Assembly (NCBI GenBank): GCA_016294105.1
Contig: JAEDCN010000004.1
Location: 1 to 64,000 of the forward strand
Source: Treponema sp.
Lineage (GTDB): Bacteria; Spirochaetota; Spirochaetia; Treponematales; Treponemataceae
Reading direction: 5' to 3'
DNA length: 64,000 bases
Position numbers and translations under genes: made by a program. Below, piece by piece: positions 39,395-48,510 of the stretch. The notes beneath the pieces were generated by a model. That model did no database searches. It was not told the origin of the DNA and was given only the letters and a program-made list of their open reading frames with translations. Every line of letters starts with the position of its first letter. Within the stretch, counting starts at the first letter, position 1.

Positions 39395-40807
39395 ATGACC
39401 ATTATCCCCGTAATTTTGTCCGGTGGAGCAGGAACCCGTTTGTGGCCCCTGTCTCGAAGCCAATATCCCAAGCAGTTTTTATCTTTGGCAGCTCAAAATA
39501 CTATGATTCAGGAAACCTTGCTTCGGCTTGAAGGTATTGGTGTTGCTTCTCCCATTGTTATTTGTAACGAAAGCCACCGATTTATTGTGGCAGACCAGTT
39601 GGCCCAAATCAATGTGAAAAATCCCTTCATCATTCTGGAGCCTCTGGGACGCAATACTGCTCCTGCCATTGCCGCTGGAGCATTTAAGGCACAGGCTCTG
39701 GACAAGGATGCGGTGATGGTGGTGCTGCCTTCAGATCACGTGATTCAAAACAAGGCTGTGTTGGCCCATGGCGTGGAGTTGGCATGTAAAACTGCTGCAG
39801 AGGGCTTTTTGGTAACCTTTGGAATTACTCCCACCGCTCCAGAAACAGGCTATGGTTACATCAAGGCTGAAGTAAAAAGTGGGGATTCTGTTTTCCCCTT
39901 GGACAAGTTTGTGGAAAAGCCCAACCGTGAGACGGCTCAAAAATATCTGGACAGCGGGGACTATTTCTGGAACAGCGGTATGTTCGTGTTCAAGGCTTCT
40001 ACCTTTTTGGCAGAATTGCAGCATTTTGAACCAGAAATTTTTGCCAGTGTAGAAGCAGCCTACACCAAAGCCGCCGTTGACGTGGACTTTATCCGCTTGG
40101 AAAAAGAATCCTTTGCCACTAGTCCTTCCCGCTCCATTGACTACGCGGTTATGGAAAAGACCTCCAAGGGCAAGGTGATTCCCCTTGATGCAGGCTGGAA
40201 CGATGTGGGTTCTTGGTCTGCCCTGTGGGAAGTAAACAAGAAGGACGAGAATCAGAATGTTATTTTTGGTGACGTTCTTACCCAAAACACCAAGGATTCC
40301 TACATTTACAGCCAAGGTCGGCTGGTAGCTGCCGTTGGTTTACGTAACATAGTGGTGGTGGAGACAAAGGATGCTGTTTTGGTGGCAGAACGAAGACAGG
40401 TTCAAGGGGTAAAGGACATTGTAGAGGAGCTTAAGCGACAGGAACGCTACAGCTGTGTGGAAGAAAATCAAGTTGGTGTTCGTCCTTGGGGTAGCTACGA
40501 GGCCATTGAACGGGGACACCGTTACAAGGTAAAGCATATTACTGTAAAGCCTGGTGCAAAGCTTTCCGTTCAGATGCATTACCATCGTGCAGAGCACTGG
40601 ATTGTGGTTTCTGGTACTGCCTTGGTACGAAATGGCGACCAAGAGCTGTTGTTGGGAGAAAATCAGTCAACCTTTATTCCTCTGGGAACTGTGCATGCAC
40701 TGGAAAACCCTGGAAAGGTGCCACTGGAGCTGATAGAGGTTCAGTCTGGTCCCTATCTAGAGGAAGACGATATCATTCGATTTGAAGACCGCTACGGACG
40801 TTGCTAG
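39395..40807 (+). CDS. manC: mannose-1-phosphate guanylyltransferase / mannose-6-phosphate isomerase
   Basis: The 470-residue bifunctional enzyme makes GDP-mannose. The N-terminal nucleotidyltransferase carries GGAGTRLWPLSR (residues 10-21), with PKQF right after and the FVEKP motif near 172. The C-terminal cupin is a type II phosphomannose isomerase (VRPWGSYEAIERGHRYKVK, then KPGAKLSVQMHYHRAEHW with metal-binding Q/H/E). It supplies mannose for glycans of the outer surface. The next gene follows 20 bp later with its own AGGAGG, so co-transcription is likely. Confidence 0.93.
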   Translation: MTIIPVILSGGAGTRLWPLSRSQYPKQFLSLAAQNTMIQETLLRLEGIGVASPIVICNESHRFIVADQLAQINVKNPFIILEPLGRNTAPAIAAGAFKAQALDKDAVMVVLPSDHVIQNKAVLAHGVELACKTAAEGFLVTFGITPTAPETGYGYIKAEVKSGDSVFPLDKFVEKPNRETAQKYLDSGDYFWNSGMFVFKASTFLAELQHFEPEIFASVEAAYTKAAVDVDFIRLEKESFATSPSRSIDYAVMEKTSKGKVIPLDAGWNDVGSWSALWEVNKKDENQNVIFGDVLTQNTKDSYIYSQGRLVAAVGLRNIVVVETKDAVLVAERRQVQGVKDIVEELKRQERYSCVEENQVGVRPWGSYEAIERGHRYKVKHITVKPGAKLSVQMHYHRAEHWIVVSGTALVRNGDQELLLGENQSTFIPLGTVHALENPGKVPLELIEVQSGPYLEEDDIIRFEDRYGRC

Positions 40808-40827
40808 GCTGTTATAAAGGAGGCTTT

Positions 40828-42045
40828 ATGAAGAAGGTGATTCTATTTTTGGTGCTGATTCTTTGCGCCCTTTCTAGTTTTGCTGTACCGCTGCCAGATG
40901 GAAGCGATGCCCGCATTACAGAAATTCGACAGAGCAATGGAAAGATTGTGTCTGTTCGCTTGAAGGAAGTAGCTATACTGAATACGCCACTTGGTGCCTT
41001 GGAGGCGGTGGAGGAAGTATTCTTTTACGAAAATGGAAGCATAAAGTCATTCCAGCCCGCAGCTTCTGGTGAATACGACAGTCCTGTGGGAACATTGGCT
41101 TATACCACTTCTCCCATATCTTTTTACGAGTCTGGTGCTGTGGAGGAAATGGAGTTGGCCTCCGTAACTGATATAACTGGTTCTGTGGGCCGCATCAAGG
41201 TAGCCGCAAAACCCATTTCCTTTTATGATAACTGGATTCCTTCTTCCGTGGAGTTGGCGGAGGATTGTCAAGTAAAGCTGAAGTCCGGGATTGTGGCTGC
41301 TCGGAGCGGATATCCCATGTATTTCCATGAAAATGGAGCCATTCAGTCATTTACCGTCAGCCGATCTGACCCCTTGGATTCATCTATTGGAAAGATTTAT
41401 CCTCAGGAAGGCTCTGTTATGGAGCTGCATCCCAACGGAAGCTTGGCCCTTGTTTCTCCTGAAGATATTTGCATGGTAACGGTGGACGATTGCCTGTACT
41501 TCACCAAGGCTCGAAGTCCCATTGCCTTTAAAGATGGTGGACAGGTGTTGCGTTTTTTTGCAGAAGCCCAGGATTTTACCTTTGGAAAGTTCAAGTTCAC
41601 CTTGGAAAGCGGTTCTACAGAAATGTTCGTGTATGAAGATGGTAGCGTGTTCTTTACTAATCCCGGCTATGTTCATTTGGCTGGCTTGGAATATCGCCGC
41701 CATTGCGATGGGCTTTTTGTTTCTCCTGTACACAATCGACTCATTTACTGGGAAGAAAGCTTTAATGATACTTCTGTGTACAACTATTCCTACAATGCTG
41801 AGGAAAAGCTGGTTTCCACTTCCTTGAACATGAATGTGCTGCAGTACACTGCTGACACCATGAAGTATTTTGAAAATCCACCTTTTAGCTTTGATCAGGA
41901 GAGCAATATTGTAAGCTATCTCGGCTTTGAAAAGCGCAAGGATCCAGAAACTAAAACCACCTACAACCATCCAGTGATTGTAAAGGTGGCGATTAAGCAA
42001 AATAATCGTGTGCCAGTAGAGCTTCAGCAGCCCCTAGAAGAATAA
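40828..42045 (+). CDS. secreted MORN-like repeat protein
   Basis: The 405-residue protein starts at the ATG at 40828 (AAAGGAGG site) and has a signal peptide (KKVILFLVLILCALSSFA). The body is built of irregular units such as VFFYENGSIKSFQPA, SFYESGAVEEMELA, YFHENGAIQSFTVS and ELHPNGSLALVSP, each a short beta-hairpin, spaced 40-50 residues apart with G-x-I/V-x-V linkers. The pattern is close to MORN/WxY-type repeats found in spirochaete secreted proteins. The C-terminal part (about residues 285-405) lacks the repeat. Function unknown. Confidence 0.75.
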   Translation: MKKVILFLVLILCALSSFAVPLPDGSDARITEIRQSNGKIVSVRLKEVAILNTPLGALEAVEEVFFYENGSIKSFQPAASGEYDSPVGTLAYTTSPISFYESGAVEEMELASVTDITGSVGRIKVAAKPISFYDNWIPSSVELAEDCQVKLKSGIVAARSGYPMYFHENGAIQSFTVSRSDPLDSSIGKIYPQEGSVMELHPNGSLALVSPEDICMVTVDDCLYFTKARSPIAFKDGGQVLRFFAEAQDFTFGKFKFTLESGSTEMFVYEDGSVFFTNPGYVHLAGLEYRRHCDGLFVSPVHNRLIYWEESFNDTSVYNYSYNAEEKLVSTSLNMNVLQYTADTMKYFENPPFSFDQESNIVSYLGFEKRKDPETKTTYNHPVIVKVAIKQNNRVPVELQQPLEE

Positions 42046-42058
42046 GTTTTTTGAACAG

Positions 42059-42089
42059 GCCCCATAGTTTTATGGGGCTTTTATATTTT
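42059..42089 (+). terminator. intrinsic terminator
   Basis: GCCCCATA and TATGGGGC around a GTTT loop are followed by TTTTATATTTT. The stop codon of the facing yesN-like gene (42070-42072) lies inside the hairpin. Confidence 0.85.
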
Positions 42090-42906
42090 GATTTCGGTAC
42101 TCCATGGGAGTGGTACCAGTGTATTGGTGGAAAAGTCGGGAAAGGTAGGTGGTGTTTTCCAAGCCGAGCTGCATGGCTATTTCGTAAATCTTTAGGTTTG
42201 TGTTGGCCAAAAGCTCCTTTGCCTTTTCCATTTTGATGGTATTGATTCTGTTCTTAATGGAAGTTCCTGTCTTGCTTTTGAATACCCGACTCAGATAGCT
42301 TTCGTTCACTCCAATGTAGGCGGCAATTTGGTTCAAGGTAATGGCTTCATCAAGGTGCTGCTTGATGTATTGGGTTGTTTCCAGTACCAAGTCCACGCCG
42401 CCCCGCTGTTCTTGGAGCTGCTGGCTGTTAGGGCTTAGCTGGGTAATCAAGTGGGTGTAATGCTGGGCTAGGTTGTTGTAGTGCTGTGCAACCTGGGAGC
42501 TGGTTTGAAGTGCTTCTTGTTTTTGTCGTTCTTGCTCCAGCTGTTGGATTGATTTTTTGACTGCCGCCACCACATCCTCAAAGTCTCCTGTTTTTGTGAC
42601 GTATTCCACCACATTGTAGCTAATGGCCTGCTTTGCATAGGAAAAGTCTGCGTAGGCAGTCAGGAGAATCACCTTGGTGCTACTGTGATTTTCGTGAAAA
42701 TATTTTGCCACTGCAATGCCGTCTGCTTCTGGCATTTTGATGTCGGTTACTACAATATCCGGCTGATTCTTTTCTGCATACTCAATAAGCTCTTTGCCGT
42801 TGGAGGCCACATAGTCCAAGTGGCAGTTCAGGCTTTCCCAGTCTATGAGGCTTTCCAAAGCCTTACGAACCATGGGTTCATCGTCGGCGGCTATTACTTT
42901 GTACAT
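42070..42906 (-). CDS. AraC-type response regulator (YesN-like)
   Basis: The 278-residue protein has an N-terminal receiver domain with acceptor D55 (IVVTDIKMPEADG) and acidic D8/D9, a helical linker (about 120-170), and a C-terminal AraC helix-turn-helix pair (residues about 175-275: TLNQIAAYIGVNESYLSRVFKSKTG, then NTTYLSRLFHQYTGTTPMEYR). Such regulators pair with YesM-type kinases and activate adjacent sugar-uptake genes. The start overlaps the end of the kinase gene by 13 bp. The expected target is the divergent fucosidase operon. Confidence 0.92.
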   Translation of the reverse strand: MYKVIAADDEPMVRKALESLIDWESLNCHLDYVASNGKELIEYAEKNQPDIVVTDIKMPEADGIAVAKYFHENHSSTKVILLTAYADFSYAKQAISYNVVEYVTKTGDFEDVVAAVKKSIQQLEQERQKQEALQTSSQVAQHYNNLAQHYTHLITQLSPNSQQLQEQRGGVDLVLETTQYIKQHLDEAITLNQIAAYIGVNESYLSRVFKSKTGTSIKNRINTIKMEKAKELLANTNLKIYEIAMQLGLENTTYLSRLFHQYTGTTPMEYRNQNIKAP

Positions 42907-44693
42907 AATTCCTCCTGAATGTTAGTGGTTGTCTGTGGTATAAGAATGGTGACGGTAGTTCCCTTGCCAGACTGGCTAAAGATAGAAAGTCCGTATTCCT
43001 GTCCGTACAAGAGCTTTATCAGCTGATGAAGATTGTTGATTCCCACCCGATTGTGTCTATGAGCCGCTTGGTCTTGGTGAGTGGGAAGCTCCAAGGGCAG
43101 GGGAATCTCTCCTTCCAGTCCTTCTGCTCCAGCCTTGCTGCCAAAGCCCATACCGTTATCCTTTACCTGCATTTCCAGCAAGCCCTGCCGCTGGTTCACC
43201 AGTATTTCCACAGTACCACCGCCACTTTTAGGCTCCAGTCCGTGAACGACAGCGTTTTCTACAATGAACTGCAGGCATAGCTTAGGCACCTGACAGTCCA
43301 GCAGGCTATCATCCTCCAAGGTGATTTTGTAGGAAAGGCTCCCGTCGTATCGGGTACATTGCAGGTACAGGTAGAATTCCACATATTCCAGCTCCTGCCG
43401 CAGCGATACTAGCTCCTTGTCCTTGCGGTAGATGCTAGCCTGCACCAAACGGGAAAAGGCGGTGGTCATTTTGTGGATTTCGTGATTCTTGTCTAGCTGA
43501 GCTTTGATGGCAATCATGTTCAGCACGTTGAACATAAAGTGGGGATTCATCTGGGATTGAAGGAATTTCAGCTCCTCCTCCTGTAGCAAAAGCTTTTTCT
43601 GGTACACCTCTGTAATCAGGTAATTGATTCGCTCTGTCATCTGGTTAAAGACGCTGGAAATTTCTTGGAATTCACGGCTATTGTAGTCTGGTAGCTTGGT
43701 ATTGTATTGGCCTTCCTTTACCAAGGTAATCTTCTTTCTGATTTCCCGCAGGGGAACGGTAAGCCTCAGAATCAGCAGGACAGACAAGCCTACAATGGCT
43801 ACTCCCAGAATGACGGCGTAAATCAGGTAAGAGCGGATGGTTTGGAAAATTAATCCCATAAGCTGGTTCTCTGGAATTGCAATCACCACCTTAAGTCCCA
43901 GCCGTAGGTTTTGGGTGTGGTAGCGATATTTTTGTCCGTTCATGGTAAGTGCATGAGGAGCGGATATGGTTTGAAGCAGCTGTTGGTTGCTTTTACTTTG
44001 CTCAAGATACTGGGGAGAGCCGCACAGTGGCTGGTTGTATTTGTTGAACAATCCCCAAAAGGTTTGCTGGTAGCGGTCTGTGGTTTTCATCAGCTGGAAA
44101 ATGGTGTCCTTGCTAAGAGTAAAGGCCACGGTACCAATGTTTTGCATAAAGTTGGTGTACAGGGTGAGAAAAACGTGGATATTGTCTTGGTCAGAAAAGA
44201 ATTGCACGTCTCTACCGTTTCCCTTGAACTGAGTGTGGAGATTTGCAATCTTCAAAGATAATTCCTGCTCCTGACTAAAAAGTTTTTGGTAGTAGTGGAC
44301 TGCAAGTATTTCTTCTTGGTGATTCAAAAGATAGACTGAGGTTAAAAAAGGTGCGGAAACTAAGTCCGTGTTCTTGTCGGAATACAGGTTCACCACCTTT
44401 TTGAATTCCTGTAGATATTCCTCGTTAGTAGTTTTGGGATTTTGCAAAAAATCAAGCAAAACGGAATTCCGCCGTAAATCCAGTACAATGTCCTCTGCAA
44501 AAAGGGTCTTTGTTTCTAGATTTGTTCCTGTTTCCTGCAAGAAAAAGTCGATGTCCTCCTGAAGATAGGAACCGATGATGGAGCTCATGGAAAAAAGCAG
44601 AAAGGCAACCAAAAGCACCAAGGAGCCCAAGATAATGGAGCAGTTGAGGATAATGATTTTTAGTCGTAGAGATTTTGGGTGGTTGGTCTTCAT
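42894..44693 (-). CDS. YesM-type sensor histidine kinase
   Basis: The 599-residue kinase has TM1 at about 12-35, a large extracytoplasmic sensor (dCache-like by size, about 40-285), TM2 at about 290-312, and a HAMP segment. The His_kinase domain carries the acceptor histidine in SQMNPHFMFNVLN. The ATPase part has IVENAVVHGLEP (N box) and KDNGMGF (G1). It is the first gene of a two-gene operon with the AraC-type regulator and divergent from the substrate-binding lipoprotein gene. The first binding protein (44805) may hand its ligand to this sensor. Confidence 0.92.
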   Translation of the reverse strand: MKTNHPKSLRLKIIILNCSIILGSLVLLVAFLLFSMSSIIGSYLQEDIDFFLQETGTNLETKTLFAEDIVLDLRRNSVLLDFLQNPKTTNEEYLQEFKKVVNLYSDKNTDLVSAPFLTSVYLLNHQEEILAVHYYQKLFSQEQELSLKIANLHTQFKGNGRDVQFFSDQDNIHVFLTLYTNFMQNIGTVAFTLSKDTIFQLMKTTDRYQQTFWGLFNKYNQPLCGSPQYLEQSKSNQQLLQTISAPHALTMNGQKYRYHTQNLRLGLKVVIAIPENQLMGLIFQTIRSYLIYAVILGVAIVGLSVLLILRLTVPLREIRKKITLVKEGQYNTKLPDYNSREFQEISSVFNQMTERINYLITEVYQKKLLLQEEELKFLQSQMNPHFMFNVLNMIAIKAQLDKNHEIHKMTTAFSRLVQASIYRKDKELVSLRQELEYVEFYLYLQCTRYDGSLSYKITLEDDSLLDCQVPKLCLQFIVENAVVHGLEPKSGGGTVEILVNQRQGLLEMQVKDNGMGFGSKAGAEGLEGEIPLPLELPTHQDQAAHRHNRVGINNLHQLIKLLYGQEYGLSIFSQSGKGTTVTILIPQTTTNIQEELCTK

Positions 44694-44716
44694 CCTTTTT
44701 TAGACTCCTTTGAAAA

Positions 44717-44745
44717 AGTATAGCACAGAATCTAGAGGGGAGTAA
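44717..44745 (-). promoter_or_regulatory. promoter of the yesMN-like operon
   Basis: On the minus strand TTACTC, 17 bp and TATACT with upstream TG are followed by AAAGGAG and the ATG at 44693. Confidence 0.5.
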
Positions 44746-44754
44746 CTGGAGAAG

Positions 44755-44783
44755 TTGCAATTTTTGATAATCTGGTCTATTGT
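44755..44783 (+). promoter_or_regulatory. promoter of the sugar-uptake operon
   Basis: TTGCAA, 17 bp and TATTGT are followed by GGAGG and the ATG at 44805. It is divergent to the kinase promoter, ten bases away. Confidence 0.5.
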
Positions 44784-44804
44784 GCAAACTAGTGGAGGCG
44801 AAAA

Positions 44805-46103
44805 ATGAAGGGTAAAGCGATTCGTTTGTCATGGTTGGTACTGGGATTCCTGCTGCTTGGAGGAATCCTTGTGTCCTGTAAAAAAGCTCCTGCTCAAGAG
44901 CCTCCTGTTGAAATAAAGTTTATGCATGGCTGGGGTGGAAACGGTACCGACCATATTGCCATGCGAGATATTTTTGAAGGCTTTCAGCAGCTCCATCCTC
45001 AGGTAAAGGTGGTGGTGGATTCAGCTCCGGATATTTCTGTGGTGATAGATAAGGCCTGCGATATGCTGGCTGTTGATAGAATGCCAGACATCATCAGTAC
45101 CAATGGGCGAGGAATTTACGTTGCCAATGCTACCGCCAAGGGGACGGCTTTAAATCTTACGCCCCATATTCTCAACGACCAAGAATTATATAACAGTGTT
45201 CCTCAAGCCTTGTTGAGCCAAATCAAGAACAATCAGCCCTTGTATTCCATTCCCGATGTGCTGGAGGTACAGGCCCTGTGGTACAACAGGAGCATCTTGG
45301 AGGAAGCGGGGCTTTTGCAACCAGGGGAATCCTTGCCCACAGATTGGGATGATTTTATGGTACTTTGTCAAAGGCTTGTGGAATGGAGCCAACAGACGGG
45401 GCGGCAGATTATGCCCTTTGCACTGGATCAGCAGCGCTACCTCACTATTTTTATGGCATTGTTGGCCAGCCGTGGTGGGGAGCCTTATCTTCGGCAGCTG
45501 TCTCAGGGCTACCTTGATGGTGGCATGATTCAAAGTTTAGAGCTTTTGCGAGATTTAAGTCGGTTTTCTTGGCCTGATCATTTTCCGTTAGGTATAAACG
45601 ATGGACGGCAAGCCTTTGTAGATGGACGATCCGTGTTTTTCCTCAATGGTGTGTGGGACAATATGGTATTTGCAGGTACTGACCTAGAGAAGGATATTGG
45701 CTACAGTCCTTATCCTGGCTTGAATGGGGTGACTGTTTCCTATGTGTCCTTGTCGGAGGGCTATGTTATTAGCTCCATGGCATCCCAGACCCAGCAATCA
45801 GTTTGCCTTGATTTTCTCAAATATATTCTTTCTGAGGAAGTGCAGACTCGGATTGTGGAAGAAACCTTGCAGGTCCCTCTGAATCCAGCGGTAAAGGTGG
45901 AGCTGATTCGTGAAGCTCATCCCCTGTTGGGAATGGCTTTGGAAGAAGCCTACAAGGCCCAGGTTCAAGTGCCAACGGTGTATTCTCTGTGGCATGAGTC
46001 TGTAATAGAATCCTTTCATGCCAATATCGCTTCCTTTTTGGAGGGGAAAATTTCTGCTAAAGAAATGGCTTTGTTGATGGATAAAGCAAGAATACTTTTG
46101 TAA
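44805..46103 (+). CDS. ABC-transporter sugar-binding lipoprotein (family 1), first copy
   Basis: The 432-residue protein has a lipobox ending at C25 (GGILVSCKK). The mature fold is that of family 1 solute-binding proteins: IKFMHGWGGNGTDHIAMRDIFEGFQQLHPQVKV opening, DRMPDIIST, EVQALWYNRSILEEAGL, LPTDWDDFMVLCQRL, FVDGRSVFFLNGVWD and a C-terminal EEVQTRIVE helix. It stands first in the operon, before a second, different binding protein, while only one pair of permeases follows. It may therefore feed the YesM sensor or bind a different-length oligosaccharide. Confidence 0.88.
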   Translation: MKGKAIRLSWLVLGFLLLGGILVSCKKAPAQEPPVEIKFMHGWGGNGTDHIAMRDIFEGFQQLHPQVKVVVDSAPDISVVIDKACDMLAVDRMPDIISTNGRGIYVANATAKGTALNLTPHILNDQELYNSVPQALLSQIKNNQPLYSIPDVLEVQALWYNRSILEEAGLLQPGESLPTDWDDFMVLCQRLVEWSQQTGRQIMPFALDQQRYLTIFMALLASRGGEPYLRQLSQGYLDGGMIQSLELLRDLSRFSWPDHFPLGINDGRQAFVDGRSVFFLNGVWDNMVFAGTDLEKDIGYSPYPGLNGVTVSYVSLSEGYVISSMASQTQQSVCLDFLKYILSEEVQTRIVEETLQVPLNPAVKVELIREAHPLLGMALEEAYKAQVQVPTVYSLWHESVIESFHANIASFLEGKISAKEMALLMDKARILL

Positions 46104-46212
46104 AATCCTGCACAAAAGTAAAAAAAGTGCAAAAACTGGTAAAAAATTTACAAACCTGAAAATTTTGGCATGATAGAATTAAAACCAGAGTTACTAACTA
46201 CTGGAGGAAATC

Positions 46213-47484
46213 ATGAAAAAGATTTTGTTAGGTACTATTGCCCTGTTGCTGGTTGGCAGCATGGTATTTGCAGGCGGAAAGAAAGATGCCGCTAAGGAAG
46301 AAGTTGTAGAATTCTATCACGGATTTTTCCACTCAGAAAGTGAATGGCCCCCTGCCAAGGCAATGCGGGACATTTATGACGAATTTGCTGCACGCTACGC
46401 AGATGGTCCTGTAAAGTTCAAGGCTATTCCCCTTGAGACACGTGATGATATGGCAAGTGCCCAGATTGCTGGTGGAAACTTCCCCGACATTGTAGACTTG
46501 GGTCGCCCCCTTTCTCCCTCTGCTATTTCTCAGGGATTGGTAATGGATCTGAAGCCCTACATCGACTCCAACAACCTGAAGGCTGCTGTTGGAATCAACT
46601 ACGTACAGAACAGTGTTAACGGTGGTGTTTACTCCGTTCACGACCAGGTTGAAAACCGCGGTATTTGGTACAACGAGGCTATCTTGAGAAAGGCTGGAGT
46701 TTCCATTAACGACTTGGGAACTTGGGACGGATTTGCAAAGGCTATGGAAGCTGTTCGCAACTTGAACGATGGTTCCTATGGTTACATTGCTGGACAGGGT
46801 TCTGTAATGATGTTGGCTGCTCACATGGCTCAGACTGAAAGCGGACGCAAGCTTGTTGCTTCTGAGCTGACCACTGATGTTATCAATTCCAAGGAATTCG
46901 AAAACAGCTTTAAGGCTATTGCTGCCATGGACAAGGCTAACGGTTCTGCTCACACAACTGTAGACACTGGTAACTTGATGGCTGACTTCAACACTGCTGG
47001 AAAGGTTGCCGTGTTGAACAACGGTGCATGGAATGCAAGTAGCGTTTCCAAGGACATGATTGGAACACTGAAGCCTGCTATCTATCCTGGAAATGTTTCT
47101 ATCTCTTCTGCTGGATACGGAATCACCATCTCTAACAAGATGAGCGAAGCAAAGAAGAAGGTTGCTCTTGATTTCTTGGCCTACATGGTAAGCCCAGAAG
47201 TTCAGGAGAAGATCTTCACATTGGTTCAGGCAACACCCTGTAATTCCAACGTAGACTTGAACAAGTTGGCAGCACAGACAACTGATCCTAATACAGCTCT
47301 CTTGGCAGATGCTTGTTCACAGATCAACAATGCCCAGATCGTAGTAAAGAGCTTGTACTACTCTTGGGGTAACGATGTTGTAAACTCCTTGATCAACGCC
47401 TTCATGGAGTGTGCAGTTTCTGCAACTGACATCAACCAGCGCTTTAACCAGCTGAAGCAGGAATTGACTGCTCTCATCAGCTAA
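46213..47484 (+). CDS. ABC-transporter sugar-binding protein (family 1), second copy
   Basis: The 423-residue protein has a signal peptide (KKILLGTIALLLVGSMVFA) with a GGKKDAAKEE mature start as in many Treponema binding proteins. Family 1 features are present: EFYHGFFHSESEWPPAKAMRDIYDEFAARY, FPDIVDLG, RGIWYNEAILRKAG, FNTAGKVAVLNNGAWN and SPEVQEKIF. Codon use is visibly optimised compared with neighbours, suggesting high expression. It lies right before the permeases, with a hairpin between (47502-47552), so it is probably the main transport receptor. Substrate inferred: fucosylated oligosaccharide. Confidence 0.9.
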   Translation: MKKILLGTIALLLVGSMVFAGGKKDAAKEEVVEFYHGFFHSESEWPPAKAMRDIYDEFAARYADGPVKFKAIPLETRDDMASAQIAGGNFPDIVDLGRPLSPSAISQGLVMDLKPYIDSNNLKAAVGINYVQNSVNGGVYSVHDQVENRGIWYNEAILRKAGVSINDLGTWDGFAKAMEAVRNLNDGSYGYIAGQGSVMMLAAHMAQTESGRKLVASELTTDVINSKEFENSFKAIAAMDKANGSAHTTVDTGNLMADFNTAGKVAVLNNGAWNASSVSKDMIGTLKPAIYPGNVSISSAGYGITISNKMSEAKKKVALDFLAYMVSPEVQEKIFTLVQATPCNSNVDLNKLAAQTTDPNTALLADACSQINNAQIVVKSLYYSWGNDVVNSLINAFMECAVSATDINQRFNQLKQELTALIS

Positions 47485-47501
47485 AGTTCACACTAGATTT
47501 T

Positions 47502-47552
47502 GAGAGGGAGGCCTGAATGCTCGTAAGGGCACAAAGGGCTTCCCTTTCTTTT
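47502..47552 (+). terminator. partial terminator / mRNA-stabilising hairpin
   Basis: GAGAGGGAGGCC (47502-47513) pairs with GGCTTCCCTTTC (47537-47548), 12 pairs with two G-U, then TTTT. Between a binding-protein gene and its permeases such hairpins keep the binding protein in excess. Confidence 0.7.
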
Positions 47553-47571
47553 ATCCAACGAGGAGTTTTTT

Positions 47572-48510
47572 ATGGCTGCCAATAAAAGTGGTTTATCCCG
47601 TCACAAGGATTGGAAACGGACAGGCTTTATTCTTGCCTTTCTTGCTCCCACTATTATTTCCTTTTGTGTCTATTACTTGTATCCCATTATCACCGTTTTT
47701 GCCACTTCATTCTGTAAGTGGGACTATACCAATGTGGCTAATCCTGAGTTCTTTGGCTTCAAAGATATGTGGAACAACTACAAGTATCTTTTCCAGACCT
47801 ATCCCTACTTTTGGGAAGCTTTGAAAAACTCTTTCTCCTGGGCAGCCTTGGCAGTGTTTCTGCAGGTTCCTGTGGCAACCTTGGTGGCCATGACACTGGC
47901 TCAACCAATTCGTGGAATCAATGTGGTGAGAAATATCTTTGTTGTGCCCAACATGATTTCTTCTGCCGCCATGGGTATGATCTTCCTGCAGGTGTATAGC
48001 CCCTTGTATGGCTTGATAAATCCCATCATTGCCCTTTTTGACCAGGGCTTCAATGAAAATATTCTGCTGCTGAAAGGTCCCGCTTTCTGGGCTATGACTG
48101 GTGCTTACATCTTCTTTACTGGAACCACCACCTTGATGATTCTTGGAAACATTAAGGCTATTCCTGAGGAGGTTCGGGAAGCAGCCATTATTGATGGGGT
48201 TACGGGAATCAAGCTAGACTGGTACATCACCCTGCCCATGATTAAGGACACATTGAGAACCGTTTCTATTCTCTGTTCCACTGCAGGCTTCCTTTTGTAC
48301 AACGAGGTATATTTCTTAACCAAGGGTGCTGCCGGTACCTACAGTATCAGCTATGTTATCCGAGAATTAGCTATTACCAGCCCACGAACCCAGTTTGGGC
48401 GAGCCAACGCTGTGGCAACCATCCAGATTTTGGCTGGTTTGGTGATTATCCTTTTAGTACGGTTGCTGTATAGCATTTCATTCCAGAAAAAAAGAAGGAG
48501 CATAATATGA
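47572..48510 (+). CDS. ABC sugar-transporter permease, MalF/UgpA type
   Basis: The 312-residue inner-membrane protein has six hydrophobic segments, the first at about 20-42. The cytoplasmic EAA loop that contacts the ATPase is EEVREAAIIDGVTGIKLDWYITLPMI near residues 200-225. It forms a dimer with the next gene product; the two overlap by 4 bp. No ATP-binding subunit is encoded here, so a shared MsmK/UgpC-type ATPase elsewhere must serve it. Confidence 0.93.
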   Translation: MAANKSGLSRHKDWKRTGFILAFLAPTIISFCVYYLYPIITVFATSFCKWDYTNVANPEFFGFKDMWNNYKYLFQTYPYFWEALKNSFSWAALAVFLQVPVATLVAMTLAQPIRGINVVRNIFVVPNMISSAAMGMIFLQVYSPLYGLINPIIALFDQGFNENILLLKGPAFWAMTGAYIFFTGTTTLMILGNIKAIPEEVREAAIIDGVTGIKLDWYITLPMIKDTLRTVSILCSTAGFLLYNEVYFLTKGAAGTYSISYVIRELAITSPRTQFGRANAVATIQILAGLVIILLVRLLYSISFQKKRRSII